Shown one piece after another: positions 41,565-53,998 of a stretch of DNA of 64,000 nt. Below the pieces are notes generated by a model. That model did no database searches. It worked only from the letters and a program-made list of their open reading frames with translations, and was not told the origin of the DNA. Origin of the DNA: Staphylotrichum longicolle (taxonomy: Eukaryota; Ascomycota; Sordariomycetes; Sordariales; Chaetomiaceae); contig JAHCVI010000005.1 in NCBI GenBank assembly GCA_019096155.1, forward strand, positions 1,250,468-1,314,467, in the 5' to 3' direction. The position numbers were made by a program, and so were the translations under genes. Numbering within the stretch: position 1 is the first letter of the stretch; every line of letters begins with the position of its first letter.

Positions 41565-43427
41565 ATGGCCACGACCCAGCCCCAACAAGCGATCAAGGTG
41601 ATGGTGGTGGGCGACTCGATATCGCACGGCCGCGAAGGGGACTGGACCTGGCGATACCGCATCTGGGAGTGGTTCAACCGAGAACGCGTGCCCGTCCGCT
41701 TTGTGGGGCCGTTCACCGGCACCTCCCCGCCCGACGAACCCCCCCCTCCGCGCCCGCCCCGGCTGATTGATGAACCCCCGGACCCGTGGCCGCCCCTCCG
41801 AACTCATGGAGGGTACGCCGCCGGAGTCTCGAGTGGCTTCCTGGCCAACTCGGACCATTTCTCCGCCAGCGGACGGCAAGCCGGCCAGGCCAAGGACCTC
41901 GTCGCCGAGCAGGTCGCCGCCTATCAGCCCGACTTGCTCTTGGTTGAGCTCGGCTTCAACGACCTCGGGTGGAGCATGTGTCACCCCGTCCAAGTTCTCC
42001 AGAACATGAAACATCTGGTCGACCAGGCACGATCTGCGAAACGTGATCTGAAGTTTGCCATTGCAGACATTCCGCAAAGAACTGACATGCCCGGCCGGGA
42101 GGACCTGCCGCCTCCACGGCGATATATACAACAAGCTCCTTGCCGCGTCCATTCCGCGCTGGAGCTCACTGCAATCACCCATAGCGCTCGTACGCTTCTG
42201 CGAGAACTATTCATGTGAGTCTGCTCCGAAAACTGAACCTGCCCCACCAAATCTGACCCTACCTCACTTACCCCAGGCGGCGGCACCAACTCAGACGCTG
42301 CCTACGACGGCCTGCACCCCAACGCCCTCGGCGAGTACCAGCTCGCCCAAGCCTTCTCCCACACCCTCGTCTCCTCCTTTCTCCTCGGCCGCAACCCCCC
42401 CATCCCAGCGCACATCCCACCCCGTCCCCCCCGCCCCTGCCAACCTCCGCGCCACCCCCGGGCCCTGCGGCATCGCCATCACCTGGACCGCCGTCTACGG
42501 CGCCTACAGCTACGACCTCCAGCACCGCCGCGCCGGCGACACCGCCTGGTCCACCACGCCCCTCCCCGCCCCGCGCTACGACTGGCTGCACCTCCCCGCA
42601 GGCCAGACCATCCACTGCCGCGTCCGCGCCAGCGCCGGCGACTCCCCCGCCCTGAAATCCGCCTGGTCGGGCCCCGCGTCCGCGACCGCCGACCCGCACC
42701 CCCCCCCCGCCCACCGGCATCCGCACCCGCGCCACACCGTCCGGGTTCGCCATCTCCTGGACCCCGCCCCCTCCGCCGCTGCCCGGGGGCGCGGTCGACC
42801 GGTACGGCGTGACGTACTTCGACGGCGACGCGCCGGGGGCGTTTCCCTGCACGGTCGGAGTGAGGGGTGGGGAGATGGGGGCGGAGGTGCGCGGGCTCGT
42901 GCCGGGGCATCGGTATTTCATTGCCGTGGCGACGTGGACGAGCGTGGGCGGGGGCTTGCCGGCCGGGGCGCGCGCCGTGAGGGTTGGAGGCGGCGGCGGC
43001 GGCGGCGGGGTGTCTCCTCCGAGCGTGCCGCGGGGTGTGCGGGCCGAGGTGCGGGAGGCGGCGCAGGTGGTGGAGGTGAGTTGGGGGAGGTTGCCGGGGC
43101 GGCGGGGTATGATGTCTGGGTGAGGGAGGCCAGGAGGGCGGTTGGTGGTGGGCTGGGTGCGTGTGGCGGGGCGCGGGTGGAGAGTGTGGGTGTGATGGAG
43201 GAGGAGGAGGTGGTGGTGGTGGTGTATCCTGCTACGCCGATGGCAGGAGGGTGAGCGTGACGCTGTTCATGGAGCCGACGGGCTGGGATTGGGAGTATGC
43301 GGTGCGAGCGTACAATGGGAATGACGAGTCTGGTCTGTCGGAATGGGTGACACCGCCACCACTGGACCTCGAGAAAGTGACGCTGACGGAGGGCGACTCG
43401 TTACGTGTCGAGATTCGGCATGGCTGA
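41565..43427 (+). CDS. SGNH/GDSL hydrolase with fibronectin-III-like modules, several frameshifts
   Basis: ATG at 41565 (GCCATGGCC). Block I of the SGNH fold is KVMVVGDSISHG with the catalytic Ser; FNDLGW carries the block III Asn; block V is YDGLHPNALGEYQLA with Asp-x-x-His. This fits a carbohydrate-esterase or lipase type enzyme. A 62-nt intron (42215-42276) is in phase. After it come two or three FN3-like modules (ANLRATPGPCGIAITWTAVY; TPSGFAISWTPPP; a third ending DWEYAVRAYNGNDESGLSEW). The frame changes near 42110, 42430, the C10 run 42699-42708, 43085 and 43235, so no single frame spans the gene. No signal peptide is visible. Esterase plus FN3 suggests an enzyme attached to polysaccharide, but the substrate is unknown. 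Confidence 0.7.
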
Positions 43428-45267
43428 GGTTTTTAGCGGTGCCTGTGGTGTCTTCACGCCCGTCTTGATCAGGGACCGGGTGATCGACGTTCGCATGGCC
43501 CCGGGCCTTGTGTGCTTATGATTTCGCACAATTGACGTGGACGGCAGCGAGAGCAGGCGAGCTGCGTCGATGGGAAGGTCTACTCTGATCGCAACTTTAC
43601 CACCTGCCTGCCCAAGACCCTTCCCCTCAACCTCAACGCTATCATGAAGCGTCGCGCGCCAAATCGGTGGGACTCTGTTGTGCTACCCCATTTGTGCATC
43701 TACCTCCCCGTTTCCCTCATCGCGTGGCGTGCAGTTAGATATGCAGGGTCTCAACACATATTATCTGATCACGAACCACTGGTGCACAAAACCATCAAGG
43801 CAAGCGCCGGGTGCTCTAGAACAGCAGTGGTTGCCGGCGGTCTTCCGCCAGTGCCAGCCGGGTAGAGTTGTTGGTCAACCGTGGCTCACACGTGCCAGAC
43901 CAGGATCAAAAACGTGGCCTTGATGGGCCTTGTTCGGCGGGCCCCCTTGGCAGGTGCAAGTACTGTACCTGAGGTACGAACGTTTGCCGTCTTTGTTTCG
44001 GCCGTTTGTGTCACAGCAGCCGACCTTTGTGGAAAATGGAGATGGTTTGCGGGGGAAGAGAACTGCGATAAAAATGGGGTAGCGCCCCTGAAGGTTAAGA
44101 TGGATCCCAGTGTGTGCTTGAGCGATTTCTCATGAGTCGTTTGGGCACCCGTGTCGAAGACATGGGGTTTCTAGAGACATTGCAGCCCAATTGCTGTTTG
44201 TGTGGAGACAAAGGGAGGGCAGCTGGGGAGGTGTCAGCCAAAATCGGAGACCGATGCAATTCGAGTAAAAGCTGGTCCGAGCGTTTCGTTTGTGCTGGTG
44301 ATGAATCCCCAGCGACTTAACTTTTGGCCCTTGGCCGTGGAGAATCAGCCAATAAGAGCAGGGGCAGTGGAGCTGCCTAGCGAGAGTGGGCGCCTGGAGC
44401 CCTGCTGCCCTGCCCGGGAGGCGGCCGGCCCTTCCTGCGGAGAAGGGGCCTGCGAGGGCATGTCGGGTCCAGCCCGCAACCTGGAATCGCTGAGGTGGAA
44501 TCGACGAACCTCATTTCTTCATCAGGCTTCGCACCGCATTTCGACTCCGCGACCGACCCCGCGCCACCTCTCGCACGGAGGTTTGCGGTACTGGCGACAT
44601 TAGACGACTCTCCTTTTGTTCTCGACTCCCACGGGGCGCGTTGTAATTGTAGCATTATTGGCATTTGACCAAGGTTTCTGTTGTATGTCCCTCCCCTCCC
44701 CTCCCCTTCACCCCCGATTCCTCCGTGTTTGGCTTGGACCTGTCATCCCGCCGAACTTCGCATGCCCCACGTGTCATCCAGATACTTTTGTGTCGAGCTG
44801 GGAACCCCCGTCGCACGTTTTCCTTGTCGCCATCTCGGTACTGCCCTCTGCGTTCTGGCAGCGTTGCTCCTTCACATGGACTCGCGCGCGGTGTCGGCGT
44901 CACGTTGCTTCACCCCCACTTTGGGAGCCGAGAAAGGCCCTCCCCGCCAAACCACTCGAGCTAACTGCTTCGGCCCCGCCAGATACCTTAGTTAGACATT
45001 GAGATACCCGTCCTTTGCCCCGGACCACTTTCAGCATTCGCATCGCCGGACCAGATACATCCGGCATCTCCCCTCGCCCTCCCCGAACTCGGTTTACCGC
45101 TGCCGTAAGCGCCCCACGCGTCCACCCGACCCTTCCCCTCCCAATCCTCGGCCGACGTATGCGATCACCGGGCACCCGCGAGCACCATCGGAACCCCGCT
45201 ACAACCACCTATTGCCAGCGGCCTCGCACCGGTGCTGTGACATAGGAACCCTCCGCCGTCGCCCAAC
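43428..45267. other. intergenic region and 5' region of the SAPS gene
   Basis: No supported coding sequence. The last ~300 bp are pyrimidine-rich as in fungal housekeeping promoters and 5' UTRs. Confidence 0.4.
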
Positions 45268-48200
45268 ATGTTTTGGAGATTTGGCGGCTACGCCAATGTC
45301 TCCACCATCGACAAGATCCTCGAGAGGGATGATTTCCAGCTCGAGGAACTCTTGGACGAGAGCGACCTGGTGCAGGAACTGAAGCAGCACAATACACGGC
45401 TGGTCGAGTACCTTCGCGACCCGCAAGTGCTCGAGAAGCTGCTCAAATATGTCGTCGCGCCCAAGCTCGAGCCGATCGCGAGCCCCGATGACGACGAGGA
45501 GGATGACGAGGATGAGAAGGGCAAGGGTCTTGCCCAGCCCTCCACCAGATCCCGGAGCTCCTCGAGGGCGGACGACACCACTCAGGAAGACAACGAAAAG
45601 AAGCGGAACCGCTACGCCTTTGTCTCTACGGAGGTCTTGTCTTCGGACACCTGGTCCATGTACGATGCGCTCATGGAGAGCAAGCCGCTTCTGCTCGACT
45701 TCTGGCAGTTCTTGAAGCGCCAAACCCCGCTCGACCCCCTGCAGGCGAGCTATTTTACAAAGGTCAACGAGTCGCTGTTCGACAAGAAAACGGAGGAAAT
45801 GCTGGATCTGTTGAAGTCAATGCAGGGCGCGATCCCGGATATCTTGAGACATGTGGATTGTCCCATGATTATGGATCTCTTGCTCAAAATTATCAGCTTG
45901 GAACGCACCGAGAGCGGACAGGGCGTTGTTGAGGTTCGTCGCATCCTTCTCCACCGGCTGTCCCCAGAACTAACCATGGGCCTACACAGTGGCTCTACAC
46001 CCAAGATGTCATGCCTACGCTGTTGTCGTTCCTCGCGCCCGAGCACAGCTGGGCGACGCAGACATCCGCCGCCGACTTTATCAAGGCCATCATCACCGTG
46101 TCGGCCAACGCGTCGCAAAACGAGCAGACTTGCATCGGTCCCAACGAGCTCACGCGCCAGCTTGTCTCGAAGCCCTGTGTTGAGCAGCTTATCAAGTATA
46201 TGCTTGGCGGCGGCAACCCGCTCACCTGCGGCGTCGGAATCATCATCGAGGTCATCAGGAAGAACAACTCAGACTACGACCCCGAAGGCGTCGATATCAA
46301 CGCCGCGCCGTCGAGCCGAGACCCCATTTATCTCGGAACGCTGCTTCGCCTCTTTGCACAGCACGTGCCCGACTTTATGAACCTGATTTTGAACGCGCCC
46401 GCCCAGAAGCAAAGGCTCTCTTCCACCTTTGGGGACCGCATCGAGCCCCTTGGTTTTGACCGTTTCAAGACGTGCGAGCTCATGGCCGAGCTCTTGCATT
46501 GCAGCAACATGATGTTGCTCAACGAAAACGGCGCCGAGGATTTGATTGCTGCCCGCGACTCGCAACGGCAACGGCTGAGAATGGAAGGCCTGCTGAACCC
46601 CGCAGGTGCTAACGAGTCCCCGTCGGGCGAGGATCTCTCCATGCGCGCCTCGCAGTTGTCATCCCCGGACCAAGGCCGCAGGTTGGAAGTCATGAATGTG
46701 TCGGCGGATGACGATGGGTTCGAGGAGGTGTCGCATGCTGCCGACGAGGACGGCTCGCACGGCGTTCTTGAGCTTCCCGATGCGCCGTCCCACCCGCCCG
46801 GTTCGGGATTCATCGATAAGGACGACGACGATTTTGTTGACGAGCCCCCACGTCGCCCAAGCTGGGCGTGCGGGAGCCAGAGACCAACAGTACGCAACCG
46901 CAGGCGCCATACGAGGATGCCGACCTAGTCGTCGCTCCTCTCTCGCCGAACAAGAAGGCAGCGCAAATCGCGGGATTGACGCGGCGAATGACACGAGTAG
47001 TGGAGAGGCAGCCAAATTACCAGAGCAGCCACAGCCGGAGGCGAAGGACAAGGGCGAGTCAACAGATGCCTCAGCCGCACTGCAGCTGCCACAGAGGCGG
47101 AAAGCCACAGACAGTGTTGTCGACGGATACCGCTGAGGTCAAGCCGCCAGCGGTCGAAGGACTATCGCCTCACCCAGAGGACACCCCTGCTCCTCTGTTC
47201 GCGGCGGAAACAGCGCCGCCGGCTTCCAAGGAAACCCCTATCGAAACGGCCGAAACTGTCGCACCCCCAGCTCAAGAGGTGGCTGACGTACAAATGACAG
47301 ACGCGCCGGCCGAAGCACCCTCGCTGGAGCAAGGATCCGCGCAAGTTGAGGTCTCCGTCACCGAACCCGCTCAACACGCCAGGGACGTCTCTGTTGTTAT
47401 GGGTGAGGCGCCGACGCCCGCGACTGACGCGCCGACCCAGCCCAAGCCCGTTGTTGGAGATTACCTGAAGCAGCAGTTTGTCGAGCACCGTGTTGTTCCA
47501 ACGATACTTGGCTTTTTCTTCAGATATCCGTGGAACAACTTCCTCCACAATGTGGTGTACGATATCGTGCAGCAGGTGTTCAACGGGCCAATGGATAGGG
47601 GCTACAACCCGACGCTTGCAATCAGCCTCTTTGAGGCCGCCGACATCACGAACCAGATCATCAACGGCCAGGTCACCAGCGAGAGGTCGCAGACCGAGAA
47701 CAAGACCCGCATGGGGTACATGGGCCACCTGACTCTGATTGCCGAAGAAGTCGTCAAGTTCACAGAGCGCCACCCTCCTGAGCTGCTCAGCGAGGTCGTT
47801 TTGGACAAGGTTATGGCGCAGGATTGGGTGCACTACGTCGAAGGTGCCCTGGCCGAGACGCGCGAACGGGACAACGCGATCCTTGGCGGCGTCCGCCCGG
47901 AGGTGGCAATGAGCCGCGCCAACACCCAGAATCTCATGGGCGGTGGCTTCTCCGGTCTGAGCTCGATTGGTCTCGGCGGCGGGGCGTCCAGCGCTCTGGC
48001 AGAGGCTGGGCTCAACGGAGGCTCGGATCTGGCCGAGGGCTCTGGCGGCGGCGGCATCGGCCCGTTTGCGATCAGCGCGGGGACTCTGATGAGCGGGTTC
48101 GGCAGCTCGAGTGACGAAGACGAAGACGAGGAGCAGGATACCGAGGAGGACGTCAACAACGAGGTTGGTGGTCATTCCCTTGGAGATGATTGGCTTCCCA

Positions 48201-49826
48201 ATTATGACATGTATGCGAACCTGAGTGGGTCCGCGATGACACGGTCGTCTGTAAAACGCACCGGAATCGACGAGCCTGACTACGACGACCTCCCGGACGC
48301 CTGGAACGGACCGGGTTCATGCCCAGAGTATGGCCACACCCCGATCACTTTCTTTCGCAGTTTTTCTAGCATGATGAACCGGCTTGGCGAGCGGAGATGA
48401 CGCGGGGAGGGAGACCGCATTCGGGGCCTCGGAGTCGAGGCTCTGCAGCGAGTGCTTGAGCAGGATTTCGTGGTATAATACAGGCGGCAAGGGAAAACTG
48501 GGTAGCCGTGGCTTCTCAATAAGTCTTGCGCTTCTGGTTTCTTTTACTCACAGTGTGTGGAAGGGGAGTGTCTGGATCGGCGTGTTTCTTGTCTTCTCCT
48601 TCCTTCTGCCCTGTACGATGCCTAGTTGGCAGCCACACCTTCCTTGGGACAAACGTCTCTTCTATGGGCGTTTTCTGTCCGAGGGCTCCTTTGTCTCTTT
48701 GTACCCGTGTGCCTCCCCCAACCGGGCCTGGTTATCTCCTTCCTCTCGTTTCTTAAAACTTGAGATCAAGCCCTGCTAACCGCCGCTTCTCCAGTTCCGA
48801 GCCTACACCGACCCGCTCAACGCCAACAACACCAACGCCCTGAACCCCCCCTCGATCCCGCCTCCCCCACCGCCCCCGCCGCCGCTCAACGTGCCCCCCT
48901 CTCGCGCCCGCCTGCAACTTGCCGCCCGCCTCGCTATGAACAAGCGCAACGCCGCCGCTGCCGCAGCGGCCGCCAACGGTGAACAGGAGGGCACGTCCCC
49001 GCCGAGCACGGCCGACAACGACCACGGCGCGGGTGCGTCGGGCGCTGGCATGTTCACCCTGCCGAGCACCGCTTCGGGGAGTGCCGGCGAGCGGCTGCGC
49101 AATCCGTTTGCGGACTACGAAGACGACGAGGACGAGGACGAGCACTCCGGGAGCGGGAGCGACGACGGCGATGTGGAGACCATGGAGGGCGCGGGGTCGG
49201 CGGGCAACGCCGCGTGGGAGAGGGGGTCGTGGTGGAGAGGCGTCGTGCGCACCGCGCGACGCGGGACGGGCGGCAGGCACGAGGTGGAGCGGTTTGGAGA
49301 CGGGCGGGACGATGATAGTAGCAGTGACGAGGAGGGTCCGGTCGGGAGGCGGATCCGAGACGAAGATGAGGAGGAAGGAGAGGATGAGGAGTTTGGGGAC
49401 TTTGCCATGCCCGAGGTGGAGGAGCGGGTCGGGGGCGCGGTGTCAGGGATTGACCCCGCAAGGGAGAGTGTGCTGGTCAAGCCGACGGCGGTGCACCCGC
49501 CGTCGTCGACGCTCAAGAGCAGTGCGATCGGTCCGTTTAGCAGCCTGTGGCCGTTTTCGAGGGAGAAGAAGGAGGGAGAGCAAGCCGGTGGTGAGGGATC
49601 TACTGCTGCTGGTGGGAGTGGTGCGGATCCCGCTGCTGCGGGGGTGATCACCGAGGAGCCGGTCGAGTTGACAAGGGAGGATGAAGAGGCGATGATCAGC
49701 GAGGATGGGAAGAGGATTGATAGGGCGGTCGAGGCGACAAGGAGGACGAGCATTGAGGATCCGGATGAGGATGAGGTGGACTTAGGGGAGGAGGTTGTGG
49801 TGCATCGGGCTGCGGGGGGGCGTTAG
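45268..49826 (+). CDS. SIT4 phosphatase-associated protein (SAPS family)
   Basis: Exon 1 45268-45933, 56-nt intron, exon 2 45990-48163, 631-nt intron, exon 3 48795-49826. The N-terminus (MFWRFGGYANVSTIDKILER) and the helical core (DTWSMYDALMESKPLLLDFW, FLKRQTPLDPLQASYFTKVN, VGIIIEVIRKNNSDYDPEG) are characteristic of the SAPS domain. These proteins bind the PP2A-like phosphatase Sit4/PP6 and direct it in G1 progression and nutrient signalling. After an acidic linker the second SAPS part appears (VVPTILGFFFRYPWNNFLHN). Exon 3 starts FRAYTDPLNANNTNALNPPS, followed by poly-Pro and acidic segments. Inside exon 2 the frame shifts at ~46850, ~46970 and ~47120 in a low-conservation linker. For a conserved single-copy regulator this suggests sequence errors rather than decay. 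Confidence 0.92.
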
Positions 49827-50918
49827 ACGGTGTCGTGTTTGGGGTACGCTCGGATGGTGAGAGTGGGTGGGTGTATGGCATGGCGCGGCGTGGCATGAGA
49901 TGGGCATGTGGAATGAGCGATGTGATAATGGGATTTTCGATCTTGTTGGAGGGGCACATGGGGGGTGGGATGAGGGTGGGGTGTTGTATCTGTACTTGTA
50001 GTCTACGTTAGCTATTGATGTGTGTTGTTTTGGCATGCTGTTGTTGACCCTTTGAACGGTGTCAGACCCATGGTCTTGCTGAGACAATCGTCGAGACTGG
50101 ATGTCTTGGTTCACAGTGTTTGCAAATGCCCTTACGATAAACGAAACGAGGAGCTTTTGAGGAAAAACTACTATTGAGTCCCCCAGACCAAGTCAGCGAG
50201 CACGATGGCAAGTCACAGAATGAGAGCCTGCTATTCAAGCAATCCAGGTGATGAAAAAGACTTTGTGGGTGAGGCAAGGACGTTGCAATGCATCCACCAA
50301 CCCCTGAAACTGTCTCGGCCTTTTGTCTGCGGCAACCGCCTGAAAGAGAAAAAAAAAAAAAGAACTCGGACCAGAGAACCGAAGGAAATTCTCTGCAATT
50401 AAGCTCACCGTCTCCGATCCAGGCATAATCATCGCCTGGTCCCGCCCCCTGTGTTGCGCCGCATCGGGGCGGGTTGGAGGCGCAGCTGCGCCAGGATTCT
50501 GGAGGAGCAGCCAGGAGCCTAAGGCAGACGAACATGAAACAAGTTACAGCCTTAAAACATACAAAGGGACGCCCAATTCAGTGCCGTACGCTAGAAAGAT
50601 TGCGCTACCGTGCTGCCAGGAATAGCAAGCGCCGCCCCGACTGCGCCGGTTTGTCCCCCAAAAGGGGGTGACACTGCCAAATTCTGAGACCAACAGAGCC
50701 GCCGAGGATCGCGAGCCGTGCCGCAGAGAGTGCGATGACGGTGGTGAGGATGGGAAATTATAATAATGATGGACTGGGCAGGCCGCGAGGCCTGCGCTTT
50801 CTTGTGGGTTTGCTCAACCTCCACACCGGGCTCCATTGATAAACATCCCCAACACTGGGAGTATCATTCGTCGACGACGGTGTCAGGAGAGCATACCAGC
50901 GGACTCCACTGTGTCACA
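49827..50918. other. intergenic region
   Basis: No supported gene. An A13 tract lies at ~50349-50361. The stretch contains the SAPS 3' UTR and the promoter of the next gene. Confidence 0.4.
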
Positions 50919-52214
50919 ATGGCACCGAACAGCCGACCCCCAAGCCTCCCCTGCATCCCTGACATTGACATGGCCCTCGATCTCGACGAGAAAGCCCACC
51001 TCCTCCCCGAACTCGACGAGGTCCTCAGCTCCACCGGCGAATCCAGCGCCACGCTCGACGAGGACGACGACTACCGCCCCTCGCGCAACCACAGCACCCA
51101 CACCCAACACTCCTCCCACCGCCGCGTCCTCCCCGCCCGCTTCCCCTCCATCAGCAGCATCGCCCCAACGACGTACACCGCACACCCCCTTTTGAGCTGG
51201 CACGACCTCGCCGGCCAAGCCCAGCCTCTGTACGTCTCCCTCGCCCCTTAATCCCCTCTCACACTAACCACCCTTCAAAATACAATCAGCCAACTCCCCG
51301 CGACGCAAAAAACCGTCCTGGAATCCTGGACCATCACCTACCACCACCCGCGCCCGCGCCGCACAGCCACCACCACGACGACGACAACATGCGTGCGCCT
51401 GTTCGGCCTCACCCTCTTCCGCCGCGTCCGGCGCGAGGACGACGCCGAGGCCGGGTCCGTCCTCTCGGTCGTGCCCAACACGCACTTCTCGCAGGCCGAG
51501 CTGGCGGCCACGGTCGCGCTGCACGAGGCTGCTGTGGTGTCAGCGGTGGTGGATGCGGGAAGGTGGGATGGGGTTAAGAAGAAGAAGAGGGGGTTGAACT
51601 TAGGGGTGGGGGCGGGGAGGGGCAGGAGGCTATGTAAAGTGCCCTGCTCCGCGTTGGCTGCGGGAAGGGGGGGGGTGAGTCATGGGAGTGGGAGTGGGAG
51701 TGGGAGTGAGATGGTGGTGGGGGGTGAAGGGTGGGAGAAGGCAGTGTACGCGGCGGATGTGGAGGGGAGGATTAGGGCGCTGGATTGGAAGGTGCAGGAC
51801 GAGGTGTATGAGCTGCTGAGCGACCGGGTGCAGAGCAGTAGCAATGCGTTTCGGAGGAGGGAGTGGCGGGTGGTGGTGCTGGCGGCGATTCCGGGCGGGG
51901 AGTTGACGGATGCCCCGAGGGGGCCGGTGTCGTCGGCTAAGGAGACAGGGAAGAGGAGGTGGTTTGGGTTGGCGAATGGGGGGAGGTGGTTGTGGAGGAG
52001 GGTGACGGCAGCCAAAAGAAAGGGGGATGCGGAGATGCCAGTGACGGAGTACAGGTTGATCTTGAGGGGGACGGAGACGAAGACGAGTGAACAGGGCTGG
52101 GGGTACTACAACCGGTATAGTCGGCCGTGGGGGGTGGCGGATGACAAGGAGATTGGGGAAAAGAGGCGGTGGTCCAGCTTGACGGGGAGGAGCGAGAAGT
52201 ATGTAGACTTTTGA
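50919..52214 (+). CDS. two-exon hypothetical protein
   Basis: Exons 50919-51229 and 51290-52214 join in phase 2 across a 60-nt intron (411 residues). The N-terminus is acidic and Ser-rich (DIDMALDLDEKAHLLPELDE). At the junction there is a HPLLSWHDLAGQAQPLQLPA segment, then RLFGLTLFRRVRRE. A C-terminal half with aromatic and basic blocks follows (AVYAADVEGRIRALDWKVQD, WRVVVLAAIPGGEL, YRLILRGTETKTSEQGWGYY). It looks like a soluble fungal-specific protein. No catalytic motif or membrane segment is seen and no function is assigned. The frame is intact. Confidence 0.65.
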
Positions 52215-53103
52215 AGGGAGTGTTGGGTTGGTGGCATTGGGGGCGTTTCCTTGTCCACCTTTGAGTTTCACATATCCACGATCAATAAATGAATACCCAG
52301 GTTGCCAGGTCCCTTTTAAACTCCGGTGCAATGAGAGGAGAGGGCCAAGTTGATCCGAGTCATCAGACGTTCACGACCCTTCTCGAAACTGTGCCACTCC
52401 GGGCAAGATCCCCTTGCACAGCTACCTCCGCCTTGTCACACAGCTTAGCACCGTTGTGTCAGGGGCTGGGTGATATCGAGTATCAGCACACTCCACTCAA
52501 CGAACGGGGGTCAATCTGTCGCCGTTTCGTCGGCAACCAGATCGTCACAGCAGAGTGAGGAGACAACCCACCTAACAACGAATATTCTTAATCCTGGACG
52601 ACCACTGCCAGTCCTCGTTGTGTAGTGCTGAACTCGGTAAACCGGATTATTGTGCTGATAGTAAGCCTGTCCGGAGTTCGGGCCCATGTGAAGAAGGCTG
52701 GCGACGGTTTTCAGCTGCACATGTCCAACCAATGGCAATGCTAGTGAATGGCGCAATTGGTGTCTTCAACAACGCGTGAGGGGAAGGCCTGGGTTGAAGA
52801 GAGGAGCATCATGAGTATGGTTTGTTGCAGTCTTCCCCCAAATTCCTTTCCCTGATAACCCGAGAGAGAAAGAAAAAGGCCCATCGTAAACGGCTTCGGA
52901 AAGGAAGGGTTGGGTTTGAATAGCGCAGATAGCTCAACTCCCCTGACAGCGGCTTACAAGAAGGGAACACAGAATTTCCAAAGGAACTCAAGCGCGATCC
53001 TCGGTTTTTTGTCAGATAGAGGTGTGTCTTGACCGGAGCGCAAGCCACGGGTCTCCCTGCCATAACCAAGCACTGACGAGTAACAGCCAGGAGTCACGGT
53101 ACC
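52215..53103. other. intergenic region
   Basis: No supported gene; presumed 3' UTR of the previous gene and promoter of the phosphatase gene. Confidence 0.4.
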
Positions 53104-53754
53104 ATGACCACCAAGTCAACAATCTACCTCCTCCGCCATGCGGAATCGGCTCACAACATCTCGAAGGACTTCAACCATCGCGACCCAGGTCTCACCGAGG
53201 CCGGGTTTGTCCAGGCGACTGCACTTGCCAATAGCTTTCCGGCCTTGTCGTCGATCGGCATCATTTTCAGCTCGCCCCTGACGCGCACCATCGAAACTAC
53301 CTTCGCGGGATTCGGCGCCATCATCTCCCATGAGTCCTCATCAAGGGGAGTCAATGAGGGAGGTGAAGGAGCTACCAAGTTGATTCTCGACCCCGATCTA
53401 CAAGAACGCAGCGACCTTCCCTGCGATACCGGCTCCGACGTCTCTGTTCTAGATGCCAGATTCCCTGATCTAGAGTTTGGGACTCTCGGAGAGGGATGGC
53501 CTGCCAAGATAGGTGCTTATACTGCGAATGATGAGGCGGTTGCGGCAAGGGCGGAAGGGTTTAGGAAGAAGCTGCTTGGCCTTACTAAGGAGCTGGAGGC
53601 GAACGGTTCTGGGAAGAAGGATGTGGTGGTCGTTACGCATGGGGTCTTTATGAAGTTCCTGGCTGAGGATGAGGGTATTGATTTGCCCAAGGCGGGATGG
53701 AAGGCGTATACGGTGGAGGAGACGAGTGGCCGGGCTGTGCTCCGGCCTCTGTGA
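53104..53754 (+). CDS. histidine phosphatase superfamily (phosphoglycerate mutase-like) protein
   Basis: A 216-residue single-exon protein. The phospho-acceptor motif is YLLRHAESAHN (RHAE, residues 11-14). The block DPGLTEAGFVQA follows, then FSSPLTRTIETT with the second Arg, and a late VVVVTHGVFMKFL supplying the second catalytic His. This is the compact fungal branch of the family. Members remove phosphate from small metabolites or proteins, and the substrate cannot be told from sequence. Intact. Confidence 0.93.
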   Translation: MTTKSTIYLLRHAESAHNISKDFNHRDPGLTEAGFVQATALANSFPALSSIGIIFSSPLTRTIETTFAGFGAIISHESSSRGVNEGGEGATKLILDPDLQERSDLPCDTGSDVSVLDARFPDLEFGTLGEGWPAKIGAYTANDEAVAARAEGFRKKLLGLTKELEANGSGKKDVVVVTHGVFMKFLAEDEGIDLPKAGWKAYTVEETSGRAVLRPL

Positions 53755-53998
53755 GAGATGCTAGACGCCCCGGAGAGCTCTCAGACGCAGGAGGATAGAT
53801 CGTTCAGTTTTGGCTCATCAAACGTACTATTGGGTAATTCCTTTCGATCCTGGAATCTCTACCTTGGGACAGCTCGACTTCAGTGCTTTGACAAGTTTCG
53901 GACTCTGTCTTCCTCTTCACTCTTTATCCCCTGATTCCCGGCAGGAAGCAACCTGGAGAGCGTTCGTTTCCATCATGGCCACCCTGTGCATGGACATT

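Noticed and set aside
47162..48175. 337-codon minus frame over the SAPS gene
   Set aside because: Antisense shadow; the plus strand shows conserved SAPS sequence and splice sites.
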